Of a stretch of 64,000 nt of DNA, positions 1-6,825 are shown in pieces (position 1 is the first letter of the stretch; each line of letters opens with the position of its first letter). The position numbers were made by a program, and so were the translations under genes. This DNA comes from Terriglobia bacterium (lineage in GTDB: Bacteria; Acidobacteriota; Terriglobia; Terriglobales; Acidobacteriaceae). The stretch covers positions 1 to 64,000 of the forward strand of contig JAIQFH010000022.1 in NCBI GenBank assembly GCA_020073385.1, given 5' to 3'. The notes under the pieces are model-generated. The model saw nothing but the letters and a program-made list of their open reading frames with translations. It was not told where the DNA came from and did not search any database.

Positions 1-302
1 CTTTTCGAGGCACTGATTGGAAGACTCTTGTCCGACGATTGACTAGTCCCGTTGTGACTCTGGTCTGTCGGCACGCGCCTGCGCGGACCGCGCCGTGGTT
101 GCGAATCATTCTTGTGCAGTTCGTACCAAGGCTTGAATTCGCCGTCACTTTGGAATAAGAATTTCAACGCGCCAGAAACCACTTGGTCGTTCGTAGCGCC
201 ACTGAACCGGCAATAGGCTCGCAATGTCTCCTGCACGTCGTTTTCGATTGCGGCTTTGACCTGAGATTTGGATTGCTTCTTCTCGACCTGAATAATTGGC
301 AT
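1..302 (-). CDS. Hypothetical protein, 3' end outside the window
   Basis: A reverse-strand frame opens with ATG at 302 and stays open for 100 codons to base 1, so its stop lies outside the window. A strong ribosome binding site, AAGGAG, sits six bases before the ATG. The product begins MPIIQVEKKQSKSQVKAAI and continues as a polar, mainly helical-looking protein with basic stretches near residues 76-84. There is no signal peptide or membrane segment. I do not recognise the family. The first 50 residues could be a small DNA-binding fold such as ribbon-helix-helix, but this is only an impression. It lies downstream of an IS3 element and two other small frames on the same strand, which suggests an accessory island. 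I am confident that it is coding, mainly because of the ribosome binding site, and not confident of any function. Confidence 0.6.
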   Translation of the reverse strand, partial: MPIIQVEKKQSKSQVKAAIENDVQETLRAYCRFSGATNDQVVSGALKFLFQSDGEFKPWYELHKNDSQPRRGPRRRVPTDQSHNGTSQSSDKSLPISASK

Positions 303-328
303 CTTCTTCTCCTTTTCACTTCATTTGA

Positions 329-408
329 GGTACTGCGGGGAGCGACCTCCGAAGCCGGTCACGGACGCGCCGCCTTAGGCGGCGTGTGGGGTCGCTCCCC
401 GCAGTACC
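329..408. repeat. Nested inverted repeat with 19-bp perfect arms
   Basis: Bases 329-347 (GGTACTGCGGGGAGCGACC) are perfectly complementary to 390-408. Inside lies a second perfect hairpin, 368-374 pairing with 378-384 around TTA. The element sits between the start of the truncated gene at 302 and the small frames upstream, and could fold in RNA as a long stem. It resembles the hairpin repeats seen elsewhere in the window. It has no T-run on the reverse strand, so it is not an obvious intrinsic terminator. Confidence 0.8.
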
Positions 409-512
409 GTTGCACTTGACCTTGTGTCTGTCTTTGCAACCATGTTTGGAATCTCCATTGTCTTAAGCCCCTTACGCACTGGACTCCCCGGCTGGAAAGT
501 TAGGCGGTTCAT
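375..512 (-). CDS. Possible small hypothetical ORF running into a repeat
   Basis: A 45-codon reverse-strand frame starts at ATG 512 and overlaps the stop of the upstream frame by four bases (ATGA), the arrangement of translationally coupled genes. About its first 34 residues lie in unique sequence. The last part (ending VLRGATPHAA) is encoded by the inverted repeat at 329-408, so the C-terminus may be an artefact of repeat insertion into a once longer gene. No homology is recognised. The call rests only on the coupling and is weak. Confidence 0.25.
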   Translation of the reverse strand: MNRLTFQPGSPVRKGLKTMEIPNMVAKTDTRSSATVLRGATPHAA

Positions 513-916
513 TGGGTGCCTTCGTCGTCGGCAGATGAACCGAAGCGCCCAAGGTTCGGCACCACGAGGAATGTTTCGAACTGGTCGCTGGGATTGCTTG
601 CCACTGTAGCCCGCTCGATCTCGGGCAGTTTTCCTGTTTGTTTCCAGTTCTGATACTGGCCTTCGTAGCTGGAATTCGAGTACTGCCTGAGCCCTCGCTG
701 CCAATCGATCACATCTTTGTGTCTTGGCTCAGCGTGAAATGGAGAAGCGGCGTTCTCCGTCAGTGTAAGGTTCCGCCCCTTCGGGGCGGGGATTTTCAAG
801 GCATCTTGGAGTCTATCGTCCGATGACTTTTTCTGTTCTGTGAACAGCGCGAGAGGATTGGCTCCCGCGCTGCTGAGCATCGGCTCGATGAGCCCCACCA
901 GGTTATCCCTCAGCAT
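509..916 (-). CDS. Hypothetical protein next to the IS3 element
   Basis: The 135-residue frame starts at ATG 916 (MLRDNLVGLIEPM...) and ends at TGA 509. It is soluble and polar, with no signal peptide or membrane helix, and contains an aromatic patch (YSNSSYEGQYQNWKQTGK) in its second half. Bases 772-789 within it form a CCGCCCC/GGGGCGG hairpin, so part of the gene may derive from a repeat. The start lies within 15 bases of the probable left end of the IS3 element, so the insertion either separated the gene from its promoter or removed its 5' part. I do not recognise the family. It is probably a remnant in an accessory patch. Confidence 0.4.
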   Translation of the reverse strand: MLRDNLVGLIEPMLSSAGANPLALFTEQKKSSDDRLQDALKIPAPKGRNLTLTENAASPFHAEPRHKDVIDWQRGLRQYSNSSYEGQYQNWKQTGKLPEIERATVASNPSDQFETFLVVPNLGRFGSSADDEGTQ

Positions 917-1940
917 GGTTGCATCCCTGCAGTGCCGCTTCCGTTTCACCCGGCGAGCTTATTGTAACTGCGGGGGAAGAGTGTGCAAACTTCGAAGACG
1001 CCGTCTGCTGCCGGCGACGTTGCCGCTGCCTACGCGCCTCTTCTAACTTGCGATCGCGAGCCGCGTGGATCTCGGCCTGTCGTCCGGCGACCCGATCCTG
1101 CGGCGTCACATAGCCGATGGCGCTGTGCAGTCGCACCGTGTTGTAATGATCCACGTAGATCTGAATCAAGCGGCGTGCATCGTCCAACGTCAACGGGGTC
1201 AGGGGCCGGATGCACTCCTGTTTGAGCGACTTATGCCAGCGTTCGATTTTCCCGTTCGACTGTGGGTAAAACGGCGAGGTGCGCACGTGCGTCATCCCCG
1301 AGATACGAATGAACTCCTTGAAATCCCGCGCCATGAACTGCGGTCCGTTGTCGGAGATGATCCGCGGCTTGGCGTCCGGGTACTTCTCCTTGGCTCGTTC
1401 CAGAATCATCTCGATGTCCGCTTCCTTCATCGACTCCCGCAGATCCCAATGCACCAGAAAACGACTGCATCCATCCAGCACACTGCACAAGTAGTAGAAC
1501 GTGCCCGACAGGTTGATGTAGGAAACATCGACGTGCCAGTGCTGATGCGGCTCGAGCGGCTGTTCGAAGCCGGTGCCTTTGCGCGACGGCTTCGCTTTCC
1601 AGCGCGACAGCAGTCCCGCTTGTTTCAGCACGCGCCATACGCTCGCCGGACTGACCGCTACTACGTCTGCATCCAGCATCATGAACGTGAGCCGACGATA
1701 GCCCTCCAACGGATTCTTCAGGTGGAAGTCGATGATGGCTTCCTTTTCCCACGGCTCCAGCCAGAAATCTCGGGGTACCCAACCGTTGTGCTCATTCACT
1801 CGTCCATAGCGCTGCCGCCAGTTGTAGAACTTGCTCACGGTGACCCCCAGCCAATGAATGAATCGGCCGACGCTGATCTCGGTCTTCTCCGACCAGCGTC
1901 GGACGAAATCGACCACCTGATCCCGCACATCGTGCGGCAC
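903..1940 (-). CDS. IS3-family transposase OrfB (DDE integrase core)
   Basis: This is the catalytic subunit of an IS3-family transposase, which cuts and joins the element ends. The 345-residue frame has an N-terminal HTH_21-like segment (about residues 20-110, including EGYRRLTFMM) and then an rve integrase core. The DDE residues are visible in HVDVSYI, ISDNGPQF and NGKIERWHKSLKQE. The C-terminal tail is rich in Arg, Gln and Lys. The frame begins at GTG, but translation probably enters by -1 frameshifting from orfA at the A8 run 1969-1976. After slippage the reading passes through PWGTLTETW into this frame. All catalytic motifs are present, so the enzyme may be active. The last residues lie beyond the likely IS end. 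Confidence 0.9.
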   Translation of the reverse strand: MPHDVRDQVVDFVRRWSEKTEISVGRFIHWLGVTVSKFYNWRQRYGRVNEHNGWVPRDFWLEPWEKEAIIDFHLKNPLEGYRRLTFMMLDADVVAVSPASVWRVLKQAGLLSRWKAKPSRKGTGFEQPLEPHQHWHVDVSYINLSGTFYYLCSVLDGCSRFLVHWDLRESMKEADIEMILERAKEKYPDAKPRIISDNGPQFMARDFKEFIRISGMTHVRTSPFYPQSNGKIERWHKSLKQECIRPLTPLTLDDARRLIQIYVDHYNTVRLHSAIGYVTPQDRVAGRQAEIHAARDRKLEEARRQRQRRRQQTASSKFAHSSPAVTISSPGETEAALQGCNHAEG

Positions 1941-1951
1941 CCAGGTCTCGG

Positions 1952-2266
1952 TCAGAGTTCCCCAAGGCTTTTTTTTAGCGCGATATGTTCCGCCATCAGC
2001 TCGGCCAGGACCTCGTCCTTGGTCTGCACCTTCTTCTCCAAGAACTCAATCCGTTTCTGTTTCTCCTCCGCCTGGCGGCGAGGACGTTCCGTTGTTTGGA
2101 AGGCGGCCGCTCCGTTCTCGAAGAACTCTTTTTGCCAGCGGTAGAACACCGTCGGCTGCAGGCCCAGTTCTTCACACAGATCGGAAACCGGGACCTTGTC
2201 TAAAAGATGGCGCCGCAGAATGGCCACCTTCTCCTCCGCAGTGTAGTGCTTGCGCTCTTTTCTCAT
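1952..2266 (-). CDS. IS3-family transposase OrfA (HTH protein)
   Basis: The 104-residue product is the DNA-binding partner of OrfB. Residues about 8-50 form a helix-turn-helix (YTAEEKVAILRRHLLDK then SDLCEELGLQPTVFYRWQ). Residues about 65-100 form a leucine-zipper-like coiled coil (KRIEFLEKKVQTKDEVLAEL) that in IS3 elements mediates multimerisation. It ends LKKSLGEL just after the slippery run. Upstream GGAGCG is a plausible ribosome binding site. The gene lies immediately upstream of orfB in the other phase, the usual IS3 arrangement. OrfA alone typically acts as a regulator and the frameshifted OrfAB fusion as transposase. That division of roles is family knowledge, not something the sequence shows. 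Confidence 0.9.
   Translation of the reverse strand: MRKERKHYTAEEKVAILRRHLLDKVPVSDLCEELGLQPTVFYRWQKEFFENGAAAFQTTERPRRQAEEKQKRIEFLEKKVQTKDEVLAELMAEHIALKKSLGEL
1969..1976 (-). other. A8 programmed -1 frameshift site between orfA and orfB
   Basis: Eight consecutive A residues on the reverse strand occur in the orfA codons CTA AAA AAA AGC, ten codons or fewer before the orfA stop. A -1 slip there gives AAG CCT TGG and joins the OrfB frame without a stop. This is the expected means of making OrfAB transposase in IS3 elements. Confidence 0.7.
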
Positions 2267-2375
2267 ACGTTCGCTCCGCTATCTTAACGGACGAACGCTT
2301 TCTCCATTTCCAACTGAGGCGGGACAGGTACCGCTGTCGCTGCACGAAAAGAAGAGTGCTAGTGGAGTTCGAGTT

Positions 2376-2523
2376 CTAGCAGGTTGCAAGCAACTCCCGA
2401 ATGCCAATGGTACCGTGGAAGAGCGGCGCTTTAGCGCCGCGTAAAGCGCGCAGAATCAACAATGGGCTTCAGCCCCGGTGGTCTCCTATCGCGGGCGATC
2501 GGAGTTTTTTAGCAGCCTGCTAG
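2376..2523. repeat. MITE-like element, short copy
   Basis: The left end CTAGCAGGTTGC...AACTCCCG (2376) and the right end, read in reverse, CTAGCAGGCTGCTAAAAAACTCCG (2523) form imperfect terminal inverted repeats. The interior holds a GCGGCGC/GCGCCGC hairpin and GGGCTTCAGCCCC. The same features recur in opposite orientation in the larger element at 61275-61650, so the two belong to one family. It has no coding capacity and lies between the IS3 element and the dehydrogenase gene. Confidence 0.6.
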
Positions 2524-2545
2524 ACTAGGACGCGTGACGCCGCTT

Positions 2546-3427
2546 TTACGCTGCTTTGCCCTTCACCTGCACGCCCGCCCACTTCTCGAGCAAGGTAAGG
2601 GTCGCCGCGTAATCAAGGTCTTTGTTGCCCTCTTCAGTGGCCAATTCATAGATCTCTTCCACGGTTTGCAAACCGGGCAGTTTCACTCGAGCCTCTTTCG
2701 CCGCCTCCAGTGTCAGCCGGATATCCTTATGCATCAACCGCAGCGGGAAATTCGGCGTGAAATCGCGTTGCAGGACGAATGGCGCTTTATATTCGACGAC
2801 TCCGGACCGCACCATCGTGGCCTCGATCAGCGACACCAACTGCTGGGAATCAACCCCTAACTTGGTGGCCAGAGTCAGCGCCTCAGCGAATCCTTCATAG
2901 ATCATCGCGATCTGTAGATTCATAGCGAGTTTGGTCGCCTGTCCCTTGCCGGTTTCGCCCATGCGGAAGATTTTCTTTCCCATCGCCGCAAATAAAGGTT
3001 TCAACCGCTCGATGTTTTGTTCCTCTCCGCCGACGATAAAGACCAGCGTTCCATCGCGTGCTCCGATCTTGGATCCGGTCATCGGAGCATCGACCCAAGC
3101 GACACCTTTCGCCGCCACTTTCTCGGCGAACTTGAGCGTCGCTGAGGGAGAAATCGTGCTGGAATCCGCGATGATCGCGCCTTCGCTGAGTGACAATGCG
3201 GCGCCGTCTTTCCCAAAAATTACCTCTTCCACCGCATCCGTGTCCGATACACAGAGCCATACGACTTCCGCGCCTTGTGTCGCTGCCGCAGGAGTCGGGG
3301 CTACCGCCGCGCCTTCCACCAGTTTTCCCGGAGTCCGGTTCCACACCGTTACCTCATGGCCGGCCTTCACCAGGTTCGAGGCCATCGATTGGCCCATGAT
3401 TCCTAATCCCAGAAACGCAACTCGCAT
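2546..3427 (-). CDS. NAD(P)-dependent beta-hydroxyacid dehydrogenase (HIBADH/GLYR family)
   Basis: The 293-residue cytosolic enzyme belongs to the 3-hydroxyisobutyrate dehydrogenase superfamily. These enzymes oxidise or reduce small beta-hydroxyacids or aldehydes such as 3-hydroxyisobutyrate, tartronate semialdehyde, glyoxylate or succinic semialdehyde. The N-terminal Rossmann motif is GLGIMGQSMASNL (residues 6-18) with WNRTPGK after beta-2. The substrate-binding motif is DAPMTGSKIGA, and the catalytic Lys lies in GKGQATKLAMNL (near residue 167). The all-alpha C-terminal domain is complete and the length is normal. The sequence resembles the glyoxylate/succinic semialdehyde reductase branch more than classic MmsB, but the substrate cannot be fixed. 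A glycerate 2-kinase lies 2 kb away on the same strand, so a tartronate-semialdehyde or glycerate link is possible but unproven. It appears monocistronic. Confidence 0.88.
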   Translation of the reverse strand: MRVAFLGLGIMGQSMASNLVKAGHEVTVWNRTPGKLVEGAAVAPTPAAATQGAEVVWLCVSDTDAVEEVIFGKDGAALSLSEGAIIADSSTISPSATLKFAEKVAAKGVAWVDAPMTGSKIGARDGTLVFIVGGEEQNIERLKPLFAAMGKKIFRMGETGKGQATKLAMNLQIAMIYEGFAEALTLATKLGVDSQQLVSLIEATMVRSGVVEYKAPFVLQRDFTPNFPLRLMHKDIRLTLEAAKEARVKLPGLQTVEEIYELATEEGNKDLDYAATLTLLEKWAGVQVKGKAA

Positions 3428-3771
3428 GTGGAATTCTCCCGCGACGAACTAGAGGACGCTTTCGGATTAGATATGACCTGCTCGAATTTGGTCAAGCAAA
3501 GCTCGCAGTTTTCTGCTGGCATCACCGTGAGACTCGACACCTGAAGGATTGGTTTCTCGCGGCGCTCGGTACTCGCCACAGGCTGCTCATTACCGTCGTA
3601 CTCGTAAAGAAAAGTAAAAAGCAGCTTGTTAAAGGCCAGATTCATCTAAGATTTAACTGAGCCAGTTGAGAAAAGCACACGGCATCGTATTTAGCACTCG
3701 GCTCCGCGCCGCAATCAGGATTAGCATAAGGGAGCCATCACTATCCCCTTCAAACCGGGCCCTATAGCAGG
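3428..3771. other. Intergenic region, no convincing gene
   Basis: This divergent spacer lies between the dehydrogenase (reverse) and the MBL hydrolase (forward) and should hold both promoters. An 80-codon reverse frame at 3403-3645 overlaps the dehydrogenase start and has an unlikely Ser-rich C-terminus. I do not accept it as a gene. I see no repeat or strong hairpin here. Confidence 0.5.
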
Positions 3772-4668
3772 ATGATCAAGCAAACGCTTCGCAATCCGGC
3801 TCTCCGCAAGCGCGCCACCCAATTCGGACGTCTGGTGCGCCACTCGGCGGTTACTCCTCGGTCGGGGCAGACCCACAAACCGCGCCTCGCCACGAACGGG
3901 GAACTGGGCGTCACTTTTATCGGTCATGCCAGCTTCTTCGTGCAGATCGCGGGCAAGAGCATAATCATCGATCCTAATTTTGCCCGGTGGCTGTTCGTAT
4001 TGAAGCGGCTTCGGCGTCCTGGCCTTCGCGTCGCGGACCTGCCGCCCATCGATCTCGTTCTGGTTTCGCATGCGCACTTCGATCACTTGCATCGTCCGTC
4101 GTTGCGTGCGCTCGTGAACAACAATTTGCGGACGCGGGGCACCGCTCCCGCGATCATCATTCCGACGCACGTTTCTGACCTGGTTTCCGATCTTGGCTTC
4201 TCTGAAATTATCGAGCTCGACTGGTGGAAGAGTTCGCGTCACGGCAATCTCACAGTCACACACGTCCCTTCAAGGCACTGGGGAGCACGCATTCTGAAGG
4301 ATTCCCATCGCGGCTATGGAGGCTTTGTTCTGAAGTCGGGAAAGCACTCCGTCTATCATGCCGGCGATACCGCCTACTTCTCCGGATTTTCGGAAATCGG
4401 CCGCCGGCTTGCTCCCGAGCTCGCTCTGCTCCCCATCGGGGCTTACAACCCGCCACAATTCCGCAACGTTCACGCTAATCCAGCGGACGCAACCAAGGCC
4501 TTTCTCGACCTGAAAGCACGGTGGATGGTTCCCATGCACTATGGCACTTTCCGCCTGTCGCACGAACCGGTCGATGAACCGCTACAACTTCTCGATCATG
4601 AAGCTGAGGCCGCTGGCATCAAAGAGCGCGTTATCGTGCTCGAAGAGGGCGTAACCCGATTTTTCTGA
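3772..4668 (+). CDS. MBL-fold metallo-hydrolase, NAPE-PLD/UlaG-like
   Basis: The 298-residue protein has a metallo-beta-lactamase fold. The metal-binding motif HAHFDH lies near residue 101. Further ligands appear in HWGAR, HAGDTAYFSGF and PMHYGTFR, and the sequence GHASFFVQIAGKSIIIDPNF marks the first strands. This combination matches COG2220, which includes bacterial relatives of N-acylphosphatidylethanolamine phospholipase D and UlaG lactonases. These bind two metals and hydrolyse phosphodiester or lactone bonds. The N-terminus is basic (KQTLRNPALRKRATQFGRLVRHS), and no signal peptide is evident, so a cytosolic or membrane-peripheral place is likely. The substrate is unknown. The gene stands alone and is followed by a CTCTGTG-type repeat remnant. 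Confidence 0.85.
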   Translation: MIKQTLRNPALRKRATQFGRLVRHSAVTPRSGQTHKPRLATNGELGVTFIGHASFFVQIAGKSIIIDPNFARWLFVLKRLRRPGLRVADLPPIDLVLVSHAHFDHLHRPSLRALVNNNLRTRGTAPAIIIPTHVSDLVSDLGFSEIIELDWWKSSRHGNLTVTHVPSRHWGARILKDSHRGYGGFVLKSGKHSVYHAGDTAYFSGFSEIGRRLAPELALLPIGAYNPPQFRNVHANPADATKAFLDLKARWMVPMHYGTFRLSHEPVDEPLQLLDHEAEAAGIKERVIVLEEGVTRFF

Positions 4669-4696
4669 CTCCGTGAACCTCTGTGTCCTCTGTGGT
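4669..4696. repeat. CTCYGTG-type intergenic repeat remnant
   Basis: The segment CTCCGTGAACCTCTGTG followed by TCCTCTGTGGT contains three near-repeats of CTCYGTG. Related CGCGGAG units in the opposite orientation occur at 8634-8675 and in the long inverted repeat at 33814-33922. It lies just after the MBL gene stop. Confidence 0.4.
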
Positions 4697-4777
4697 AAAA
4701 GTTTTTCTTCGCTTTTTGACAATCGCTTAAAAGTCCCGGTGTAAACTGCTCGGAAAATCTCTCCTATGGAGGCCTTT

Positions 4778-5254
4778 ATGCCCGTAAAACCCATTCCCGA
4801 GGGCTATCACACGCTCACACCATTTCTCACGGTGCGCAACGCAATGCGTGCCATCGAGTTCTACAAGCAGGCATTCGGAGCTCAAGAGCGAGGAGTCGCG
4901 AAGGGACCCGACGGAAAAGTGATGCACGCCGAGCTGAAGATCGGAGATTCGGTGATCATGTTGAGCGACGAATTTCCCGAGTTCGGGTCGCTCTCGCCGC
5001 AATCCATCGGCGGCTCTTCCATGGGCCTGCACATCTATATCGAAAATGTCGATGCAGCTTTCGATCGCGCCGTAAAAGCTGGAGCACAGGTTGAAATGCC
5101 GGTCGCGGATCAGTTCTGGGGCGACCGTTATGGCAAGCTTAAAGATCCCTTCGGCCACAAGTGGTCGATTGCCACTCACGTCAAAGACATGTCTGCCGAC
5201 GAGATGAAGCGCAGCATGGACGACGCGATGGCCAAAATGCAAAAGACCGCGTAA
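4778..5254 (+). CDS. VOC-family (PhnB/glyoxalase-like) protein
   Basis: The 158-residue product (MPVKPIPEGYHTLTPFLTV...) is a vicinal-oxygen-chelate protein of the PhnB/DUF1428-like type. Two beta-alpha-beta-beta-beta modules are visible: VRNAMRAIEFYKQAFGA...HAELKIGDSVIMLSDE and LHIYIENVDAAFDRAVKAGA...DRYGKLKDPFGHKWSIATH. The start at 4778 is chosen because GGAGG (4768-4772) is five bases before it. The ATG at 4766 lies upstream of that site and would lack one. Proteins of this type include glyoxalases, bleomycin-resistance proteins and uncharacterised binding proteins. The substrate is unknown. The C-terminal helix (ADEMKRSMDDAMAKMQK) is typical of this subgroup. It is soluble and appears monocistronic. 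Confidence 0.85.
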   Translation: MPVKPIPEGYHTLTPFLTVRNAMRAIEFYKQAFGAQERGVAKGPDGKVMHAELKIGDSVIMLSDEFPEFGSLSPQSIGGSSMGLHIYIENVDAAFDRAVKAGAQVEMPVADQFWGDRYGKLKDPFGHKWSIATHVKDMSADEMKRSMDDAMAKMQKTA

Positions 5255-5283
5255 CTCTCGTAGTTCAGCGCTGCCCATGTGGA

Positions 5284-5303
5284 GACAGCCGCCTTCGGCT
5301 GTC
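5284..5303. repeat. GACAGCCG/CGGCTGTC hairpin between convergent genes
   Basis: Bases 5284-5291 pair with 5296-5303 around a short loop. CATG sequences further out extend the symmetry. It lies between the VOC gene and the convergent glycerate kinase gene. It may help end transcription from both sides but has no T-run. It belongs to the same loose family as hairpins at 11411, 36081 and 39696. Confidence 0.6.
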
Positions 5304-5335
5304 CCGCATGGGCGAGGCCCTGCGGCCTTTCCACA

Positions 5336-6661
5336 TCAATACACCAGCAAGACTCTCAAGTCGCGCAGATTGTTTCCTGTTGGACCGACCTCGATACCGT
5401 CACCGAGCCGACGAAAAAACGGATAGGCATCGAACTTCTCCAGCGCTGTGCGTGGGTCGAAACCCGCTTTGCGCGCGCGCCGCACAGTGGTGCCATCTGC
5501 GATCGCTCCCGCTGCAGGGCTATTTCCATCCACGCCGTCAGTTCCGGCGCTGAGCACGGTGATGTTCTCGCCGGCGATTTTTTCCGCACAGGCCAAGGCA
5601 AACTGCTGATTCCGCCCGCCGATTCCGCCGTTCACGACCTTCACCGTGACCTCTCCGCCAGAAATCAGGCACACAGGAGAGAATTGCTTCCTGAGTTCCC
5701 GCGCTCGATTCAGCAGAAAATCCGCCGCTTTCGTGTAATCCCAGTCGTCACAGGAGTTGTCGACGTGCACGATAAAGCCCGCGCGTTCGGCCACGCCGCT
5801 CGCCGCTTCGATCGCGCTTTGATTTGACAGAACAGTGCACCATCGTGACTTGTGAAACACAGGATCATCCGACTTCGGCGTTTCCTCGATCGTATGCCGC
5901 TCAAAAAGCTCACGGCTGGATGCGGGAAGCTGCCTCAACAGGTCGCACTTCTCGGCAATACGATAACAGTCTTCGACACTCGTCGAATCCGGCATGGTCG
6001 GGCCGGAAGCCACTGCGTCGGGAGTGCTGTCAGGAACGTCAGAGACCATGATCGACACCTGCTGCGCTGGAAATGCTGCTTGCGCCAGACGTCCGCCTTT
6101 CACCGCCGACAAGTGTTTGCGGATGGCGTTGATCTCCGCGATGGGCGCTCCCGAATGCACCAGCGCGCGATAGGTCGCGATGAGATCGTCGAGCGAAATC
6201 TCGTCATCAATCGGCTTCTCGACAATCGAAGAGCCTCCGCCGCTCAGCATGAAGATCACAAGCGCCGAAGCAGGCTGCGCCTCAAGCGCCCGCAACATCG
6301 CTCCTGCGGCCTGAATCGACTCTGCATTCGGCGTCGGATGTCCACCTTGGAAATAGCGGAAGCCGTGGAGTTGCACGTCCGGAAGCACAGGAGTCGCGAC
6401 GATGCCCTGGGCTAGAGATCCAACCTGGGCAGCGAGAGCTTCAGCCATGGTGTGTCCAGCTTTGCCGAGAGAGACAACCATGACACGCGAGTAGGAGTGC
6501 AGGTCGTAGAGATCTTCGCGCACGCGCAGAATGCCGCGTTCGTATTGCACGTGGCGGTCAAAGCCTTTCGCGATGGAAGCTTGCAAGAGCGCCTCAAGGA
6601 AAATGGAGCGGGCAGCGTTGCGCATGGCACGGAACTGCGATTCGCCGGTGGGTGCTGTCAT
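5336..6661 (-). CDS. Glycerate 2-kinase (DUF4147/MOFRL family)
   Basis: The 441-residue cytosolic enzyme phosphorylates D-glycerate to 2-phosphoglycerate with ATP, feeding glycerate from glyoxylate, serine or sugar-acid breakdown into glycolysis. The N-terminal DUF4147 domain shows VVSLGKAGHTMAEAL, GGHPTPNAESIQAAG, LSGGGSSIVEKP and NAIRKHLSAVKGGRLAQ, with SDVPDSTPDAVASGPT following. The C-terminal MOFRL domain has CLISGGEVTVKV, GGRNQQFALA and LSAGTDGVDGNSPAAGAI, and ends GPTGNNLRDLRVLLVY. Length and motifs are complete for the class II GckA-type enzyme. The gene appears monocistronic. The beta-hydroxyacid dehydrogenase at 2546-3427 could supply glycerate, but the genes are not adjacent. Confidence 0.92.
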   Translation of the reverse strand: MTAPTGESQFRAMRNAARSIFLEALLQASIAKGFDRHVQYERGILRVREDLYDLHSYSRVMVVSLGKAGHTMAEALAAQVGSLAQGIVATPVLPDVQLHGFRYFQGGHPTPNAESIQAAGAMLRALEAQPASALVIFMLSGGGSSIVEKPIDDEISLDDLIATYRALVHSGAPIAEINAIRKHLSAVKGGRLAQAAFPAQQVSIMVSDVPDSTPDAVASGPTMPDSTSVEDCYRIAEKCDLLRQLPASSRELFERHTIEETPKSDDPVFHKSRWCTVLSNQSAIEAASGVAERAGFIVHVDNSCDDWDYTKAADFLLNRARELRKQFSPVCLISGGEVTVKVVNGGIGGRNQQFALACAEKIAGENITVLSAGTDGVDGNSPAAGAIADGTTVRRARKAGFDPRTALEKFDAYPFFRRLGDGIEVGPTGNNLRDLRVLLVY

Positions 6662-6753
6662 GCGAAGCGATTATAAATATCCGTCAGCTTTCAGCTCTCA
6701 GCTCTGAGTAAAAGGCACGTGCAGTCGCGTCTCGAATGCTGTGATTGAGGTAG

Positions 6754-6813
6754 GGATCCTTCGACTCCGTGATTGCTTCGCTGGGCTCAGCAATCACTGC
6801 GCTCAGGATGACA
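6754..6813. repeat. CCTTCGACTC...CTCAGGATGACAG intergenic repeat
   Basis: The 60-base element begins GGATCCTTCGACTCCG and ends CGCTCAGGATGACAG. Its interior hairpin pairs GTGATTGC (6769-6776) with GCAATCAC (6790-6797). A degenerate relative is visible at 36110-36125, and CCCTTCGACTTCGCTCAGGG occurs inside the YyaL gene at 11341. It lies between two reverse-strand genes. I recall similar sequences as common in soil-bacterial genomes, but that could not be checked here. Confidence 0.6.
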
Positions 6814-6825
6814 GAGTTCTGTGGT

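Larger units (their letters stand above)
928..2344 (-). mobile_element. IS3-family insertion sequence
   Basis: The element contains orfA and orfB on the reverse strand with the A8 slippery site typical of IS3-family transposases. Proposed ends are TGCAGTGCCGCTTCCG... at 928 and the complementary end finishing CGCTGCA at 2344. They share TGCAG-G and a CCC further in, giving weak terminal inverted repeats that start with the TG expected of IS3. No convincing target duplication is visible (flanks CATCCC and CGAAAA). The orfB frame runs about 25 bases past the proposed left end before its stop, so either the boundary is slightly wrong or the stop is supplied by the flank. The family assignment is firm and the ends are tentative. 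Confidence 0.65.

Noticed and set aside
1065-2144. 359-codon forward frame across the IS3 element
   Set aside because: It is antisense to orfA and orfB, whose motifs are clear, and the product has no recognisable feature.
3403-3645. 80-codon reverse frame upstream of the dehydrogenase
   Set aside because: It overlaps the dehydrogenase start out of frame, has no ribosome binding site, and has a Ser-run composition.
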